64,000 nt of DNA from Cupriavidus alkaliphilus (GTDB lineage: Bacteria; Pseudomonadota; Gammaproteobacteria; Burkholderiales; Burkholderiaceae): the NCBI RefSeq assembly GCF_900094595.1, contig NZ_FMAD01000011.1, forward strand, positions 186,001 to 250,000, read 5' to 3'. The notes beneath the pieces are model-generated. The model was not told the DNA's origin. It saw only the letters and a program-made list of their open reading frames with translations, and made no database searches. This document shows, one piece after another, positions 34,724 to 46,500 of the stretch; within the stretch, counting starts at the first letter, position 1; the number at the start of each line of letters is the position of its first letter. A program made the translations under genes and the position numbers.

Positions 34724-35329
34724 ATGTCGACTCTTGCCAGACTGACCCTGTCCACGCTCCGGCTCGCCGTGCCCGCGCTGCTGCTGGCGTGGCAGGCGCC
34801 GGCGCACGCGCAGCTGATCCCCGTGGAGCGCTCGGTCGAGGTGCTGGCCGATCCGGCGCGCGTCTGGCAGCTGGCCGGCGGCTACTGCGCGGTGCCGGAG
34901 TGGGACACCGTCTACAAGGACTGCCGCGTGGTGCTGGGCAGTGGCAGCCCGGGCACGGTACGCCGCATGGTCCACAAGGCCGGCGGCCTGCCGGCGGTCG
35001 ACGTGCTGACCGACAAGGGGCCGTACTCCTACAGCTACCGCAAGCTCTCCAGCCTTACGCGTGGTCGGCTGCAGGCCGCGCCGGGGCAGGGCGTGGGCAC
35101 CACGCGCGTGACCTGGCAGATGTGGCTGGATCCGTCGGCCGTGCCCGACGGCGCGCGCGCGGAGTATCCGGCGGCGCTGGGCGACGACATGCTGGCCGCG
35201 CTGCAGCGCATGAAGGCGCAGGCGGAAGCGGCGCAGCATGAGGCCGAGGAGGACGCCGCGCGCGGCCCTGCACTGATCCCGCCGCGCCAGCCGCCGACGC
35301 CGTCGCAGCCGTCGCCGCTGGGGGCGTGA
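34724..35329 (+). CDS. Secreted SRPBCC (START/polyketide-cyclase fold) protein
   Basis: Encodes 201 residues. The signal peptide ends near APAHAQLIP. The SRPBCC fold is suggested by SVEVLADPARVWQLAGGYCAVPEWDTVYKDC and the later strands. The C-terminal 40 residues are a helix followed by a Pro-rich tail. The family binds hydrophobic ligands; no catalytic assignment is possible. ATG 34724 is preferred over TTG 34718. Its promoter carries the same dyad box as sctV, so it may be a periplasmic component of the T3SS regulon (inference). Confidence 0.78.
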   Translation: MSTLARLTLSTLRLAVPALLLAWQAPAHAQLIPVERSVEVLADPARVWQLAGGYCAVPEWDTVYKDCRVVLGSGSPGTVRRMVHKAGGLPAVDVLTDKGPYSYSYRKLSSLTRGRLQAAPGQGVGTTRVTWQMWLDPSAVPDGARAEYPAALGDDMLAALQRMKAQAEAAQHEAEEDAARGPALIPPRQPPTPSQPSPLGA

Positions 35330-35392
35330 GCGCGGCGCGCCGGCCATGCTGCGCGGCAGCATGGCACGCTACCGAGCGCCGCTGTCAAACGC

Positions 35393-35421
35393 TTGTTTGC
35401 CACCGTGTCATCGCGTAGATT
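35393..35421 (+). promoter_or_regulatory. Sigma-70-like promoter for the LysR gene
   Basis: TTGTTT (35393-35398), 17 nt, TAGATT (35416-35421). The predicted start lies about 55 nt before ATG 35481. Confidence 0.5.
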
Positions 35422-35480
35422 CGGTGGCTCGGCGCCTGTCCTGATGCGCCGCCGCAGCGACCGTCCCCTACCCATCGCCC

Positions 35481-36431
35481 ATGAACCTGCGCTTTCTCGA
35501 AACCTTTGTCTGGGTGGCCCGCCTGCGCAGCTTCCGGCTGACCGCGGAGAAGCTGTTCAGCACGCAGGCCTCGATCTCCAGCCGCATCGCCGTGCTGGAG
35601 GAGGACCTGGGGGTCAAGCTGTTCCTGCGCGATTCGCGCGGTGTCACGCTGACGCCGGAGGGCCAGCGCGTGCTGGAGTATGCCGAGAAGATGGTAAACA
35701 CCATGCACCATATGCGGCAGTCGCTGGACCGTTCGCGCGCCATTGCAGGGCGGGTGCGCATCGGCGCGATGGACTCCGTCATCCATACCTGGCTCTCCAC
35801 CGTGGTCAAGCGCGCGATGCAGGCCTACCCGGCGCTGGAGATCGAGCTGACCGCCGATGCCGCGCTGAACCTGTGCGACCAGCTGCAGAAGGGCTATCTC
35901 GACGTGATCTTCCAGACCGACCTGCTGCGGCTGGAAACGGTGCGCAATGTCGAACTGGCGCGCTACCCGATCCGCTGGATCGTCGCCACCGGTTCCGCCT
36001 GTGACCGGCCCTATGCCTCGCTCGATGAACTGGCCGCCGAGCGCGTCATCACCTTCGTCAAGAACTCGCGCCCGCACCAGGACATCCTGAGCCTGTTCCA
36101 CCTGAACGGCGTGGCCTCGCCGCGCATCAACTGCGTGAACTCGGTGGCGGCGATGACGCGGCTGATCGGCGACGGCTTCGGCATCGGCGCGGTGCCGCCG
36201 GCACTGGTGCGCAAGGAACTGGCCGAGGGCACGCTGTCGGTGGTCGACGTGGAGAACCATCCGCCCGCGCTCGATATCGTCGCCTCGTGGCGCATCGGCG
36301 CGGGACTGGAGGTCAACGAGTCGATCGTGGGGCTGGCCACCGGTGTGGTGGCGGAGTTCTGCGCCGAGGTCGGCGAGGACATGGCGGTGCCGGTGCAGGC
36401 GCCCGCCGCGGCGCCCCACGCGGGCTCGTAG
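35481..36431 (+). CDS. LysR-family transcriptional regulator
   Basis: Encodes 316 residues. The N-terminal helix-turn-helix is classical (FVWVARLRSFRLTAEKLFSTQASISSRIAVLEEDLG) and the effector-binding domain starts near residue 92 (GRVRIGAMDSV). It reads in the same direction as the DUF1445 gene 119 bp downstream, which is its most likely target. In Burkholderiales such LysR genes often sit beside DUF1445 and permease genes. The ligand is unknown. Confidence 0.93.
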   Translation: MNLRFLETFVWVARLRSFRLTAEKLFSTQASISSRIAVLEEDLGVKLFLRDSRGVTLTPEGQRVLEYAEKMVNTMHHMRQSLDRSRAIAGRVRIGAMDSVIHTWLSTVVKRAMQAYPALEIELTADAALNLCDQLQKGYLDVIFQTDLLRLETVRNVELARYPIRWIVATGSACDRPYASLDELAAERVITFVKNSRPHQDILSLFHLNGVASPRINCVNSVAAMTRLIGDGFGIGAVPPALVRKELAEGTLSVVDVENHPPALDIVASWRIGAGLEVNESIVGLATGVVAEFCAEVGEDMAVPVQAPAAAPHAGS

Positions 36432-36550
36432 TCATCGGATTCCTTTATCGCGCTCGATCCGAAAGATTTGTTGGACGCCAGCGCCGGCGCGCGCCCAGAA
36501 TCGGCAGGCCAACCCGACTTTGCGCGCCGCCCGGCGCCCGCCTGCCGACC

Positions 36551-37354
36551 ATGAACCAGCCGCTCCAGCACGCCGCCTCGCTCCTGCCCGAAGACCCCGC
36601 CGCACTGCGCCAGCTGATCCGCGCGGGCCGCTACCGCGGCCACACCAGCGGCCTGGCGCGCGGCCACGTGCAGGCCAATATCGTGATCCTGACGCGCGAC
36701 TGGGCCTATGACTTCCTGCAGTTCTGCGCGCTCAACCGCAAGGCCTGCCCGCTGATCGACGTGACCGACCCGGGTGACCCGGTGTTCCGCAACCTCGGGC
36801 GCGACGTCGACATCCGCACCGACGTGCCGATGTACCGGGTCTACCGCGACGGCAATGCCTACCACGAGACCACCGGCATCACCGAGTTGTGGCGCGATGA
36901 CTTCGTCGCCTTTGCCATCGGCTGCTCGTTCTCGTTCGAGCAGGCGCTGCTGGCGGCCAATGTGCCGCTCAAGCACATCAACCTGGGCCGCAACGTCGCC
37001 ATGTACCGCACCGCGATCGAGACCCGCCCGGCGGGCCGGCTGTCGGGCAAGCTGGTGGTGTCGATGCGCCCGCTCAGGGCCGCCGACGCGATCCTGGCCA
37101 CCGAGATCACCGCGCGCTATCCCGACGTGCACGGCGCGCCCGTGCATATCGGCGACCCGCGACTGATCGGCATCGAGGATATCGAGTCGCCCGACTACGG
37201 CGACGCGGTGCCGCTCGACGCCGATGAAATCCCGGTGTTCTGGGCCTGCGGCGTCACGCCGCAGGCCGTGATCCGCGAGGCGCGGCCCGAGATCTGCATC
37301 ACCCACGCGCCGGGCTGCATGCTGGTGACCGACCTCGACAACAACCGGCTGTAG
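36551..37354 (+). CDS. DUF1445-family putative hydro-lyase / D-glutamate-cyclase-type domain
   Basis: Encodes 267 residues, a full-length DUF1445 (UPF0317) protein. Typical motifs are RAGRYRGHTSGLARGHVQAN, FLQFCALNRKACPLIDVTDP, FAIGCSFSFEQALL, FWACGVTPQAV and ITHAPGCMLVTDL. In mammalian D-glutamate cyclase a DUF1445 domain is fused N-terminal to DUF4392. Here the next gene, 182 bp downstream, contains two DUF4392 domains. Stand-alone bacterial DUF1445 enzymes are poorly characterised. ATG 36551 is chosen; the upstream frame overlaps the LysR gene. Confidence 0.9.
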   Translation: MNQPLQHAASLLPEDPAALRQLIRAGRYRGHTSGLARGHVQANIVILTRDWAYDFLQFCALNRKACPLIDVTDPGDPVFRNLGRDVDIRTDVPMYRVYRDGNAYHETTGITELWRDDFVAFAIGCSFSFEQALLAANVPLKHINLGRNVAMYRTAIETRPAGRLSGKLVVSMRPLRAADAILATEITARYPDVHGAPVHIGDPRLIGIEDIESPDYGDAVPLDADEIPVFWACGVTPQAVIREARPEICITHAPGCMLVTDLDNNRL

Positions 37355-37385
37355 TTTGCCGGCAACTCCACCGGCAGCCGCGGGC

Positions 37386-37430
37386 CTACGAATTCCCATA
37401 GTTGGCCTGCGCCGCCGACGCGCGCAGAAT
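37386..37430 (+). promoter_or_regulatory. Promoter of the giant gene with T3SS dyad box
   Basis: CTACGAATTCCCATAGTTGG at 37386-37405 has the CT-N12-AG form. TTGGCC (37402-37407), 17 nt and CAGAAT (37425-37430) make a sigma-70-like promoter. The predicted leader is about 100 nt. The box overlaps the -35 as at sctV and sctQ. Confidence 0.6.
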
Positions 37431-37536
37431 CGGCGCGCATGATGCCCGCGGCCTGCCCGTGACCCGGCCGCGTGCCAGGGCATCGGCAACCGTCTGACCT
37501 GCCGGCAGGCGCCGGCGTCGCCAGGAGACTTGCGTC

Positions 37537-40500
37537 ATGCTGGATTTCATGGATGCCATCCGGGCTGCCGCGCGCGCGGCCGCCGAGGCCGCGGCCCGCG
37601 CCGCCGCCGAAGCCGCGCGCGAGGCCGCCGAACGGGCCGCCCGCGAAGCCGCCGAGCGTGCCCAGCGCGCGGCCGAGGCGCGCGAGACCCAGCGCCAGCA
37701 GGACGCCCAGAACACCCAGCAGGCGCAACAGTCGCAGCAAACCCAGCAGACGCAGCAAGACCCGCAGGCGAAACCCGCCGACCAGCCGGACAAGCCGCAG
37801 GCGCTCGCGGTGACGCCGGCGCTTTACACCACCAGCACCACGGGTGTGCAGGCACCCCGCGCGATGCAGGTCGATGCGCCGGCGCCCGAGAAGCCCAGGA
37901 CCGATCCCGCCGAGGAAGCCCGCAAGAAGAAGGAAAGCGATGCCAGGGCACTGACCGATGGCTGGCAGCAGGAAGCGCAGGACGCCTATGACAAGGTCGT
38001 GGCCGACCTCGACGGCCGCGCCATGACCGACAAGCAGTGGCAGCCGCTGGGCCTGAAGTATGGCAACGTGATGGGCGGCGCGCAGAACGAGCTGCGCGTG
38101 GCCGCCAACAACGCCGCGGCCACCGGCGGAGATGTCAAGGCCGCGGTCGAGGCCAAGGCCGAGGAGATCCGCAAGCGCTATGACGATCCCAATGTCGCGC
38201 TGAACATCGACGAGACCAAGACGCAATTCCTGAAAAACGAGAGCACCCAGGAGGCGCGCAACACCCAGGGCGCGCGCTTCAACGTGGTGCTGGCGCAGGA
38301 AAAAGAGCAGCAGGCCGCCGCCAGGGTCGACGAGGAACAGGCCGCCTACCTGAAGATTCCCGGCGGCATCCGGCGCTTCGAGCTCGAGGCCGACGATGAA
38401 CTGGTGGCCGCGCGCGACGCTCATCAGCAAGCACAGCAGGAACGGGTAAAGGCCGAGGAGGCCTTCCTCGCCGCCATGCAGAAAGAGATCGACACGGTCG
38501 CGGCGAACGCCTACCAGCAGGACGCCAATCAGGCCCTGAAGGACCTGCGCAACGATCCGCACGACCGCACCATCTCGATGGCGGACCGCTCGTACGACCT
38601 GACCCTGGCCAACGGCAAGGTCAGCGACGCCGACGCGCAGCTGCAGGCGCTGGCGTCTGGAAAGGGCGTCAAGGTGCCGGACAGCTATCGCCAGCAGGCG
38701 GTGCAGGACCTGAAGGCGCGCTACGGCACCGAAGGCGGCATGGGCCAGCTGATCGACCGGGTCGACCTGCGCGGACGCATCGCCGGGGAGATGGAGCACC
38801 TGACGCCGTCCACCGACTTCGAGCGCAAGCTGGCGCAGAACGACCCCACCACGCTGGCGATGGCGCAGGCGCAGGGGCTGACGCTGGATCCCGAGGCCAA
38901 GACCGATCCCAACTCCACCACGCCGCGCGACCTGCCGCAGGCCGAGCGCGCGCTGATGGAACACAACCCGGCCGGCTACGTCATGTACAAGGCGCTGGGC
39001 GCGGACAGCCTGGTTCCGGCCCCCGACCTGCCGGCGACCGATCCGGCCCGGATCGCCTACGACAAGGGCGTCGCCGAGAAAGGCCTGCTCGGCTACACCG
39101 TCGAGCAGCTCAAGGTGCGCAGCGAAGACCCCAAGCTCAGCCAGGCCGAGCGCGACCAGGCCGCCAGCGGCCTGAACCGGATGCTCGGCTTCATGGAGGG
39201 CTCGGTGCCGCTGCGGGTGGACGCCATGACCCGCGGCATCGACCAGAAGCTGGACAGCGGCGACGTCACCGGCGCGCTGCAGATCCGCAAGGCCGGCGCG
39301 GATGCCGCGCAGACGCCCGAGGAACGCCAGCTTTACGTCGACGTGCACAACGATCGCTTCAGCGGCGACCTGTTCAAGGCGCAGATCGAAGCGTCGATGG
39401 ACAAGGACCTGAAGAACAAGACCCACGATGACGAGGGCCGGCCCATCATCGGCCAGGAAAAGATGTACGCCGACAAGGTGGGCGTGTACCTGCAGGAAGT
39501 GGCGCCGCACCTGATCGAGGAAGACGCCGGCACGCTGCTCGATACGGTGAAGACCGAGTACAGCAACGACTGGACCGGGCGCAACAACAGCCAGTCGCCC
39601 GGATACAACGACTGGGACGACTTCTACCATGGCCTGTCGGCGGTGGTCGATGCGGCCGATGCCGGGTATTACGCGCGCAACCCGCAAGCGAAGCCCGGCA
39701 CGGCCCCGGCCGCGACCGGCACGGCCAGCTGGCTGACCGACCACGACAACGAGGTCAGCATGCTGATGATGATGAACCAGGGCGGCTCGTCGCGCCAGGG
39801 ACGCATCTACGGCGGCGCCCAGGACGCGGCCGCCAAGGGCCACATCGGGCTGTCGGCGGCGTTCGAGCAGTCGCTGAAGTCGAGCAAGGACGCGCCGGTG
39901 ATGTCCGACGTTTACCTGCGCAACGCGGTGCAGCGCGGCAGCGAGGACTACGCCGGCACCGATGAGGCGAAGGAAGCCAACCAGCGCTTCGAGCTCGACA
40001 AGGACGAGATCCTGCGCCAGACCTTCGACAGCCTGGCGATGCGCAAGGAAGAACTCAGCGCGAAGGCCTCGGACGAGAAGGGGCTGTCCGAGGCCATCGC
40101 CCTGGGCGCGCCGCAGGGCGACGCCAACGCGATCCGCGAACAGATCGCCGCCGACGCCAAGGCCGGCACCACGGTCAAGGCGATCCCGATGTACGTGGCC
40201 GGTCCCGGCGGGGTGCCGTACCAGACCGCGGTGTTCGAGTTCGAGGGCAAGGACGGCAAGACCTTGTGGGTGGACGACCAGGGCGCCGTCTACGGCAAGG
40301 AAGAGCTGGACGCGAAGCGCGATTTCCAGGAGAACAACCTGCTCTCCGACAAGGGCACGGTGTACTTTGCCGAGAACCTGGACCTGGGCCGCGACGGCCA
40401 CGTCGACTACACCGCGATGGACGCCCATATCGTCACCACCAGCGAGAAGGTATGGGGCTGGGTCAACCTCGGCGTGGCCGCGGTGGGCGCGGTCGCGGGC

Positions 40501-43500
40501 GGGGTGCTGGCGGTGGCCTCGGGCGGCACGCTGACGCCGCTGGTGGCCGCGGCGTGGGTCGGCATGGTGGGCAGCATGGGTTACGGCGTCGGTACCTCGT
40601 GGGCCGCGCTGGACAATATTTCGGACCATGGCCGCTCGGTCAATCCCTTCGCCAGCCAGGAAGCGATGGCGCAGTGGCTCAACGTGGCCGGCTCGCTGGC
40701 GGGCATGGGCGGCATGGGCCTGGCCAAGACCGGCGCGCTGGCGATGAACGCCGGCACCCGGCTGGCCGGCAGCACCAACCCGCTGCGCCAGATGGCGGGC
40801 GGCATGCTGAGCCACAGCGCCGGCCACTACGGCACCGCCAGCCGCGTGCTCAACGGCGTGGGCTTCGGCATCGGCGGCGTGCAGACCTTGCAGCAGGCCG
40901 CCATGTTCGCCGAGCACGGCAGCGAGATGAGCGTGTCCGAGAAGCTGCAGAACGGCGCCATGCTGCTGATGGGCGCCACGCAGATGCTGCCGATGGCGCT
41001 GCAGAAGCGCATCGGCGAGTCGGTGCGCGACGGCTACCAGGCCATGCGCGGGCGCACCGGCGCGGGCGACCTGGCCGGCAGCAACGGTCCGGGCCGCGGC
41101 CTGGGTCCGGAAGCGCTGGGCGCGTTCCGCGACGGCGATGGCACGCCCGTGCCTTCCGCCACGCGGCCCACCACGCGCCGCGGCGTGCCTGGCCGCGATG
41201 CCGACGCACAGCCACCCGCGCGCACCGATGCCGACGGTCAATCCGGCCGCTCCGGCAAGCAGGCCGACGGCGAACCAACCCCGGGCGCGGCCCGGCCCGC
41301 GACCCCGGAGCGCGCCAGCGGCAACCGCCCGGCGCCCGACGGCGGCGCCACCCCGGCGCGCGACCTGCGCACGCCGCAGCGGCTCACGCCCTGGCAATCG
41401 GCCAGGCTCAGCACCGCCGCGGCCTTCGACATGGCGGTCACGCGCGGCGCGATCCTGCAGGAACGGGTGATCCACGGCATGATGGACCGCGCCATGAGCC
41501 GGGCCATGGCGCGCTATATGACCGAGTCCGCCGCGCGCAACCCTTCGGGCGAGCGCAGCGGCAGCGGCCGCGCCGACGCGCCCGTGCCGGCCTCGCGCCG
41601 CCGCACCGCCACCGGCACGCCGGCGCTGGCGCGCGCGCCGCGCCACCCGTCGGGCGACGGCGAGGGCGGCGTGCAGCGCCGCACGGTGAGCCACGGCCCC
41701 GCGGTGGTGGCGCATGCCGATGGGCCCGAAGCGCCCGCGCGCATGTCGCTGCGGCAGAACGCGATCTCGCCGCTGGACAATGTGCTGTGGATCGACGGCA
41801 GCATGGAAAACATCGGCGTGCCCTATGGCGCCGAGATGGCCGCGCGCGCGCTGGCGGACCTGGACTCGGTGATGATCGTCACCGGCCCGCTGACCGCCCA
41901 TGGCCGCGCCGAGACCAACGGCCCGGTCGGGGCGGCCTCGCTCGGCGCCTACCTGGCCTCGCTGGGCAAGGACGTGGTCTATGTCACCGACCGCGCCCAT
42001 GCGCGCACGCTGCGCCAGATGCTGCGCCAGGACCTGAACCAGCCCAATGCGCGCGTCGAGACCTTCTCGGCCAGGGACTTTGCCAGCGCCGGGCGCCAGT
42101 CGCGCGCGCTGCTGGCGATGCACAAGCCGCAGGCGGTGGTGGCGGTGGAAGTGGCCGGGCGCAACACCAACAACGAATACCGGCTCCAGAACGGCGAGCG
42201 GGTGCGCGGCAATGCCATGCTCGACCAGTTGCTGATCGACGCCAACGACATGGCCGACATGGTCACCATTGCCGTGGGCGACCACGGCAACGAGGCCGGC
42301 ATGCGCGCCGCGCGCGACCGTCTGCTGCGCGACATGGCGGTGACCGAGCAACTGGCCGACAGCTGGTCCGACGTCGGCGCCGACCACCTGGTGACGGGCA
42401 TGAACTCCAACCTGGCGGCGCAGGCGATCGGCTTCGGCCTGCAGCGCGCGCTGGGCCGCGACAGCGGCATGCCCGGCGTGGAAACCGTGGGCGCGCTGCT
42501 CGACACCATGGCGCGCCACAAGGCGCGCGACGGCGTCACGCTGGAAGTCGGCGCCACCAGCGTGCGCGGCTACGACAAGACCGTGCAGAAAGGCGTCTAC
42601 GAACTGCTGCAGAAGGCGGCCGAGCGCCTGCCCGCGGGCCTCGACATGGCGCAGCTGTTCGAGGGCATCCAGCGGCGCTTCCTGCCCGAAGGGATCGACC
42701 CGGCCGACTTCGGCATCCGCGTGCAGGACGATGCGATCGTCATCACCGCCTTCGATTCCAGCAACGGCGGCCTGCTGGCCGCGCAGAACATCGCGCGCCA
42801 CACCTATGCCATGACCGGCAAGGCGGTGCAGGTGGTGGCCTTTACCGACCATGCCGCCGGCACCTACGGCGGGCGCGAGCGCGGCGACCTGGTGAACCTG
42901 GTCCACGCCGGCGTGGTCGCGGCGCAAAAGGCCAAGGGCGCGGTCGACCTGTTTGCCTGCAACACCGCCTGCACCGCGTTCCCGGAGGCGCTGGCCGGCA
43001 CCCACCAGGCCAAGGTGGTCAACCTGATCATGCAGACCGCGCCCAAGATCGTTACCGAGGGCGGCGCGCGCCCGGTGGTGGTGGCCACGCCCGGCACGGT
43101 GAAGCTGCATGCCTACCTGACAGCGGTGGCCGAAGCCAGCGGCGGCAGCGTCACGGTCAAGGAGATCGGCGCGACCGAGTGGGCCGATGCGGTCAACAAC
43201 CTGATGCACCTGGCCGACGGCCCGCAGCTGGAGCAGCTCAAGGGGTTGGTGGCCAAGTACATCAACGCCGAACAGATCCCCGCCGACGCGACCTCGCTGT
43301 GGTTCTGCTGCACCCACTATCCCGCGCTGGAAACGCTGGTGCGCCAGCAGCTAGATGCCATCGGCCGCAGCGACGTCAGGCTGATCGACCCGATGCAGTA
43401 CCAGGCGCGCAAGGGCGTGGAGATGCTGGTGGACCAGGGCCTGATCGACCGCGGCGCACTGCTGGAGCAGCCGCTGGACCCGTCGGCGGTGCCCGACGAC

Positions 43501-46500
43501 AAGACCCTGCCGACCATCGTCTTCACCACCGGCCAGCCGTCGCGGGTGTCCGGCCTGGCGCACGCGATGGGACGGCGCCCCGATATCCGGGTCTTCAAGA
43601 CCGCCTTCGGCGAGGCCGCCGACGTGTCGCCGGCGCTGGCGCTGGTCGACGGCGGACGCCACCTGTCTCCGGTCGACCGCATCAGCTTCAACTACATCGG
43701 CCGCGGCCTGCGCGAGTTCTACATGCCGGGCGGCGCCGAGCGCGCGGCGGCGTCGCTGGAAGACGCCAGCAACGTGATGCTGGTGACCGGCTTCTCGGTG
43801 GCCAAGGACATGCCGGAAACCGACGGGCCCCCGGGCACCGCGGAACTGGGCCGCGCGCTGCGGCTGCGCGGCAAGCAGGTGACCTATGTGGTGGATTCGG
43901 CCAACCGGCCGATCCTGGAAGGCATCCTGCGCGAAATGGGCGAGCCGCTGGACAATATCCGCGTGTTCGATGAACCGATCGACAGCGCCGCCGAACCGGC
44001 CCGTGCGCTGTTGCGCGAGGTCGGCCCCGACCGGGTGATGGCGATCGAGCTGCCGTCGCGCAGCGCGCGCGGCACCAAGCACAATATGCGCGGCATCGGC
44101 ATCGACGACTTCAACCCGGCGCTGGACCAGATCGTGCTGGAAGCCAATGCCATCGACGGCATCGAGACCCTGGGCGTCGGCGACGGCGGCAACGAGGCCG
44201 GCATGGGCGGCGTCGGCGGGCTGATCCCGCGCGCGCTCGACGGCAGCGATATCGCCGCGGTGGTGCCGGTGGACCATGTGGTCACCGCCAGCGTGTCGAA
44301 CTGGGGCGCGTACGCGGTCTCGGCGCTGCTGTTGCGCCGGGGCAATATGCCGGAACGCTTCCAGAGCCCCGAGGAACTGGGCCGCGTGCTGCAGGCCGCG
44401 GCCGATGCCGGCGCCGTCGACGGTGTCTCGCGCGAGCGGGTGGCAACGGTGGATGGCTTCTCGACCGAGGTGCACCAGGCGGTGATCACGTTGTACGGAC
44501 GCGCCGCCGCCGGCGGCGAGCCGCGCGGGCCGGGTGCCGCGCGCGCACCGCTGCCGGGTGGGCCGGCGCCGGCGCGCACGCCGCTGGCCGACGCCGCCGA
44601 AGCGGTGGTCGCGCACGGCGGGCAGCTGCCGCGCAAAGCCACCTCCACCAGTCGCGCCGACGACGCCGGCAGCGAGCGGGCGGCCATGCCCGCGGGGCGG
44701 CCGGCGATCCGCGACGGCAGCTGGTCGGTGCGCGACGGCGCGCCTAGCCGCGCCGCGATCGAGGCCACGGTCGACGGCATCCATAGCTCCGGCGGGCGCC
44801 TGGCCGGCGTCCACTACGTGGTGACCCATGGCGATGGGCTGTCGGTGCCGCTGCGCGCGGGCCTGCCGGAAGCGTCGTTCCTGTCGCTGCAGCAGGCCAT
44901 GCGCGACCTCGGCCCGGCGCTGCAGGCGGGCGGCAACTTCCGCATCGCCATGGTCTCGCAGCGCGAGGCGGCGCGGCACGGGGCGGTCGACGCGCGCAGC
45001 GTGATCGGCACCGTGCCGCTGTCGCTGCGCGGGCACAAGCCGCACGCGGAAGGCTTTGCGCTGAATCCGGATTACCACGGCGAGATCCGCGCCGCGCTGC
45101 CCGACGATTTCCGTGCGGGCCTGCCGCTGGTGCGCCAGCAGGACGGCCGCCGCATCGACGTGCTGGCCCAGCTGGAGCAGTTTCCGCGCGGGCGCGCGGA
45201 CCTGGACCTGGCGCAGCAGGCCGGCCAGAAGACCTTTGGCGATGAGGCGGTGGCGGTGTCGGTGCCCCAGATTCCCGGGCATTTCACCGTGCGCGCCGAG
45301 GGCCTGTTCGGCGGCATCGCGATGCGCGCCGGCGGCCGCGACGACGGACCGCGGCCGTTGCTCGATGCGCCGGCGGTGATCGACCGCATCCGCGCGCATC
45401 CGGATTACCAGGAAGGCATGCCGGTGGTGCTGTACGGCTGCTACGGGCAGGACGGCGCGGTGTCGCTGGTGCAGCAACTGGCCACCGGGCTGAACGCGCG
45501 CGTCTACGGCGCCGACGGCCGGCTGGACGTGGACGCGTTCCGCGCGCCGGGCAGCGACCTGGCCTATGGCGCGCGCCTGCGCGTGGCCGCCGATCCCGCC
45601 ACCATGGCCGCGTCAGGTGCGCCGGTGCATGTGCAGGACGGCGGCCGCTTCCACGGCGCGATGCCGGCGCTGCCGGTGGTGGCAGTCACCAGCGGCGGCA
45701 AGCCGGTGCGCTCGCATGGCGCGCGCGCCGCGGGCGATCCGGTGCCGGCCAGCTGGCGGCAGACGCCGGACCGCTGGGCCGAACTGGCGCTGGGCGAGCC
45801 GGCGGTGCGCGTCAACGCGCCCCGGGATCATCTGGTGGTGGTCGGCGCCGTGCGCCCCGAGGGCGGGCTGCGCGGCGAGGGAGGCGAGGGCATCGGCGCC
45901 CACGAACTCGCCTTCCAGCTGGCGCATGACTGGGAGCCCGGCCAGCCCATCGTGCTGGCGCTGGACGGCGCGCATGCGCCGCAGGGACGCATGCTGGCGC
46001 AGCAGGTGGCCGACGTGATGCGCACCGACGTGCTGGTGCCGGAGTTCGGCTTGCGCCGCGGCGCCTACGCGCAGGACCCGGCCAAGAGCCAGATCGACCT
46101 GGCGCAGCCCGGACGCTGGCGCCGCCTGTCGCCGCAGCCGGATCCCTACGCCGGCCACAGTTTCAAGATCGACCATCACGGCAACGTGTTCCTGCGACGG
46201 CCCGATGGCACCCGCGAACGGGTGCGGCTCGAGACCTACCTTGGCCCGCGGCTCGGCAGCGGCGGCGCCAAGACCGTGTTCGCGCTGGGCAAGGACCTGG
46301 CGGTCGGCATTGCCAACGAGGCCTGGCTGGGCGACATGGTCCACGGCGAGCGCGCCGCCATGGCCGAGGCCGCCGGCACGCACGGGCTCAATACCGTGCG
46401 TAGCTTCGGGCCGGAGTCGTTCGAGGCATTCGGGCGCCCGGCCATCGGCTATGAGCGCTACGCGGCCAGCACCAAGGACCTGTTCGACGGCGCCGGCCAG

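Noticed and set aside
36471..36501. T3SS box upstream of the DUF1445 gene
   Set aside because: TTGGAC and CAGAAT are present, similar to the giant-gene promoter, but spacing is 19 nt and no CTACGA dyad precedes it, so I do not include it in the regulon.
37195..43317. 2,040-codon antisense open frame under the giant gene
   Set aside because: Low-complexity His/Gln/Arg/Ala-rich translation and no motif. It is the mirror of high-GC codon bias in the real gene.
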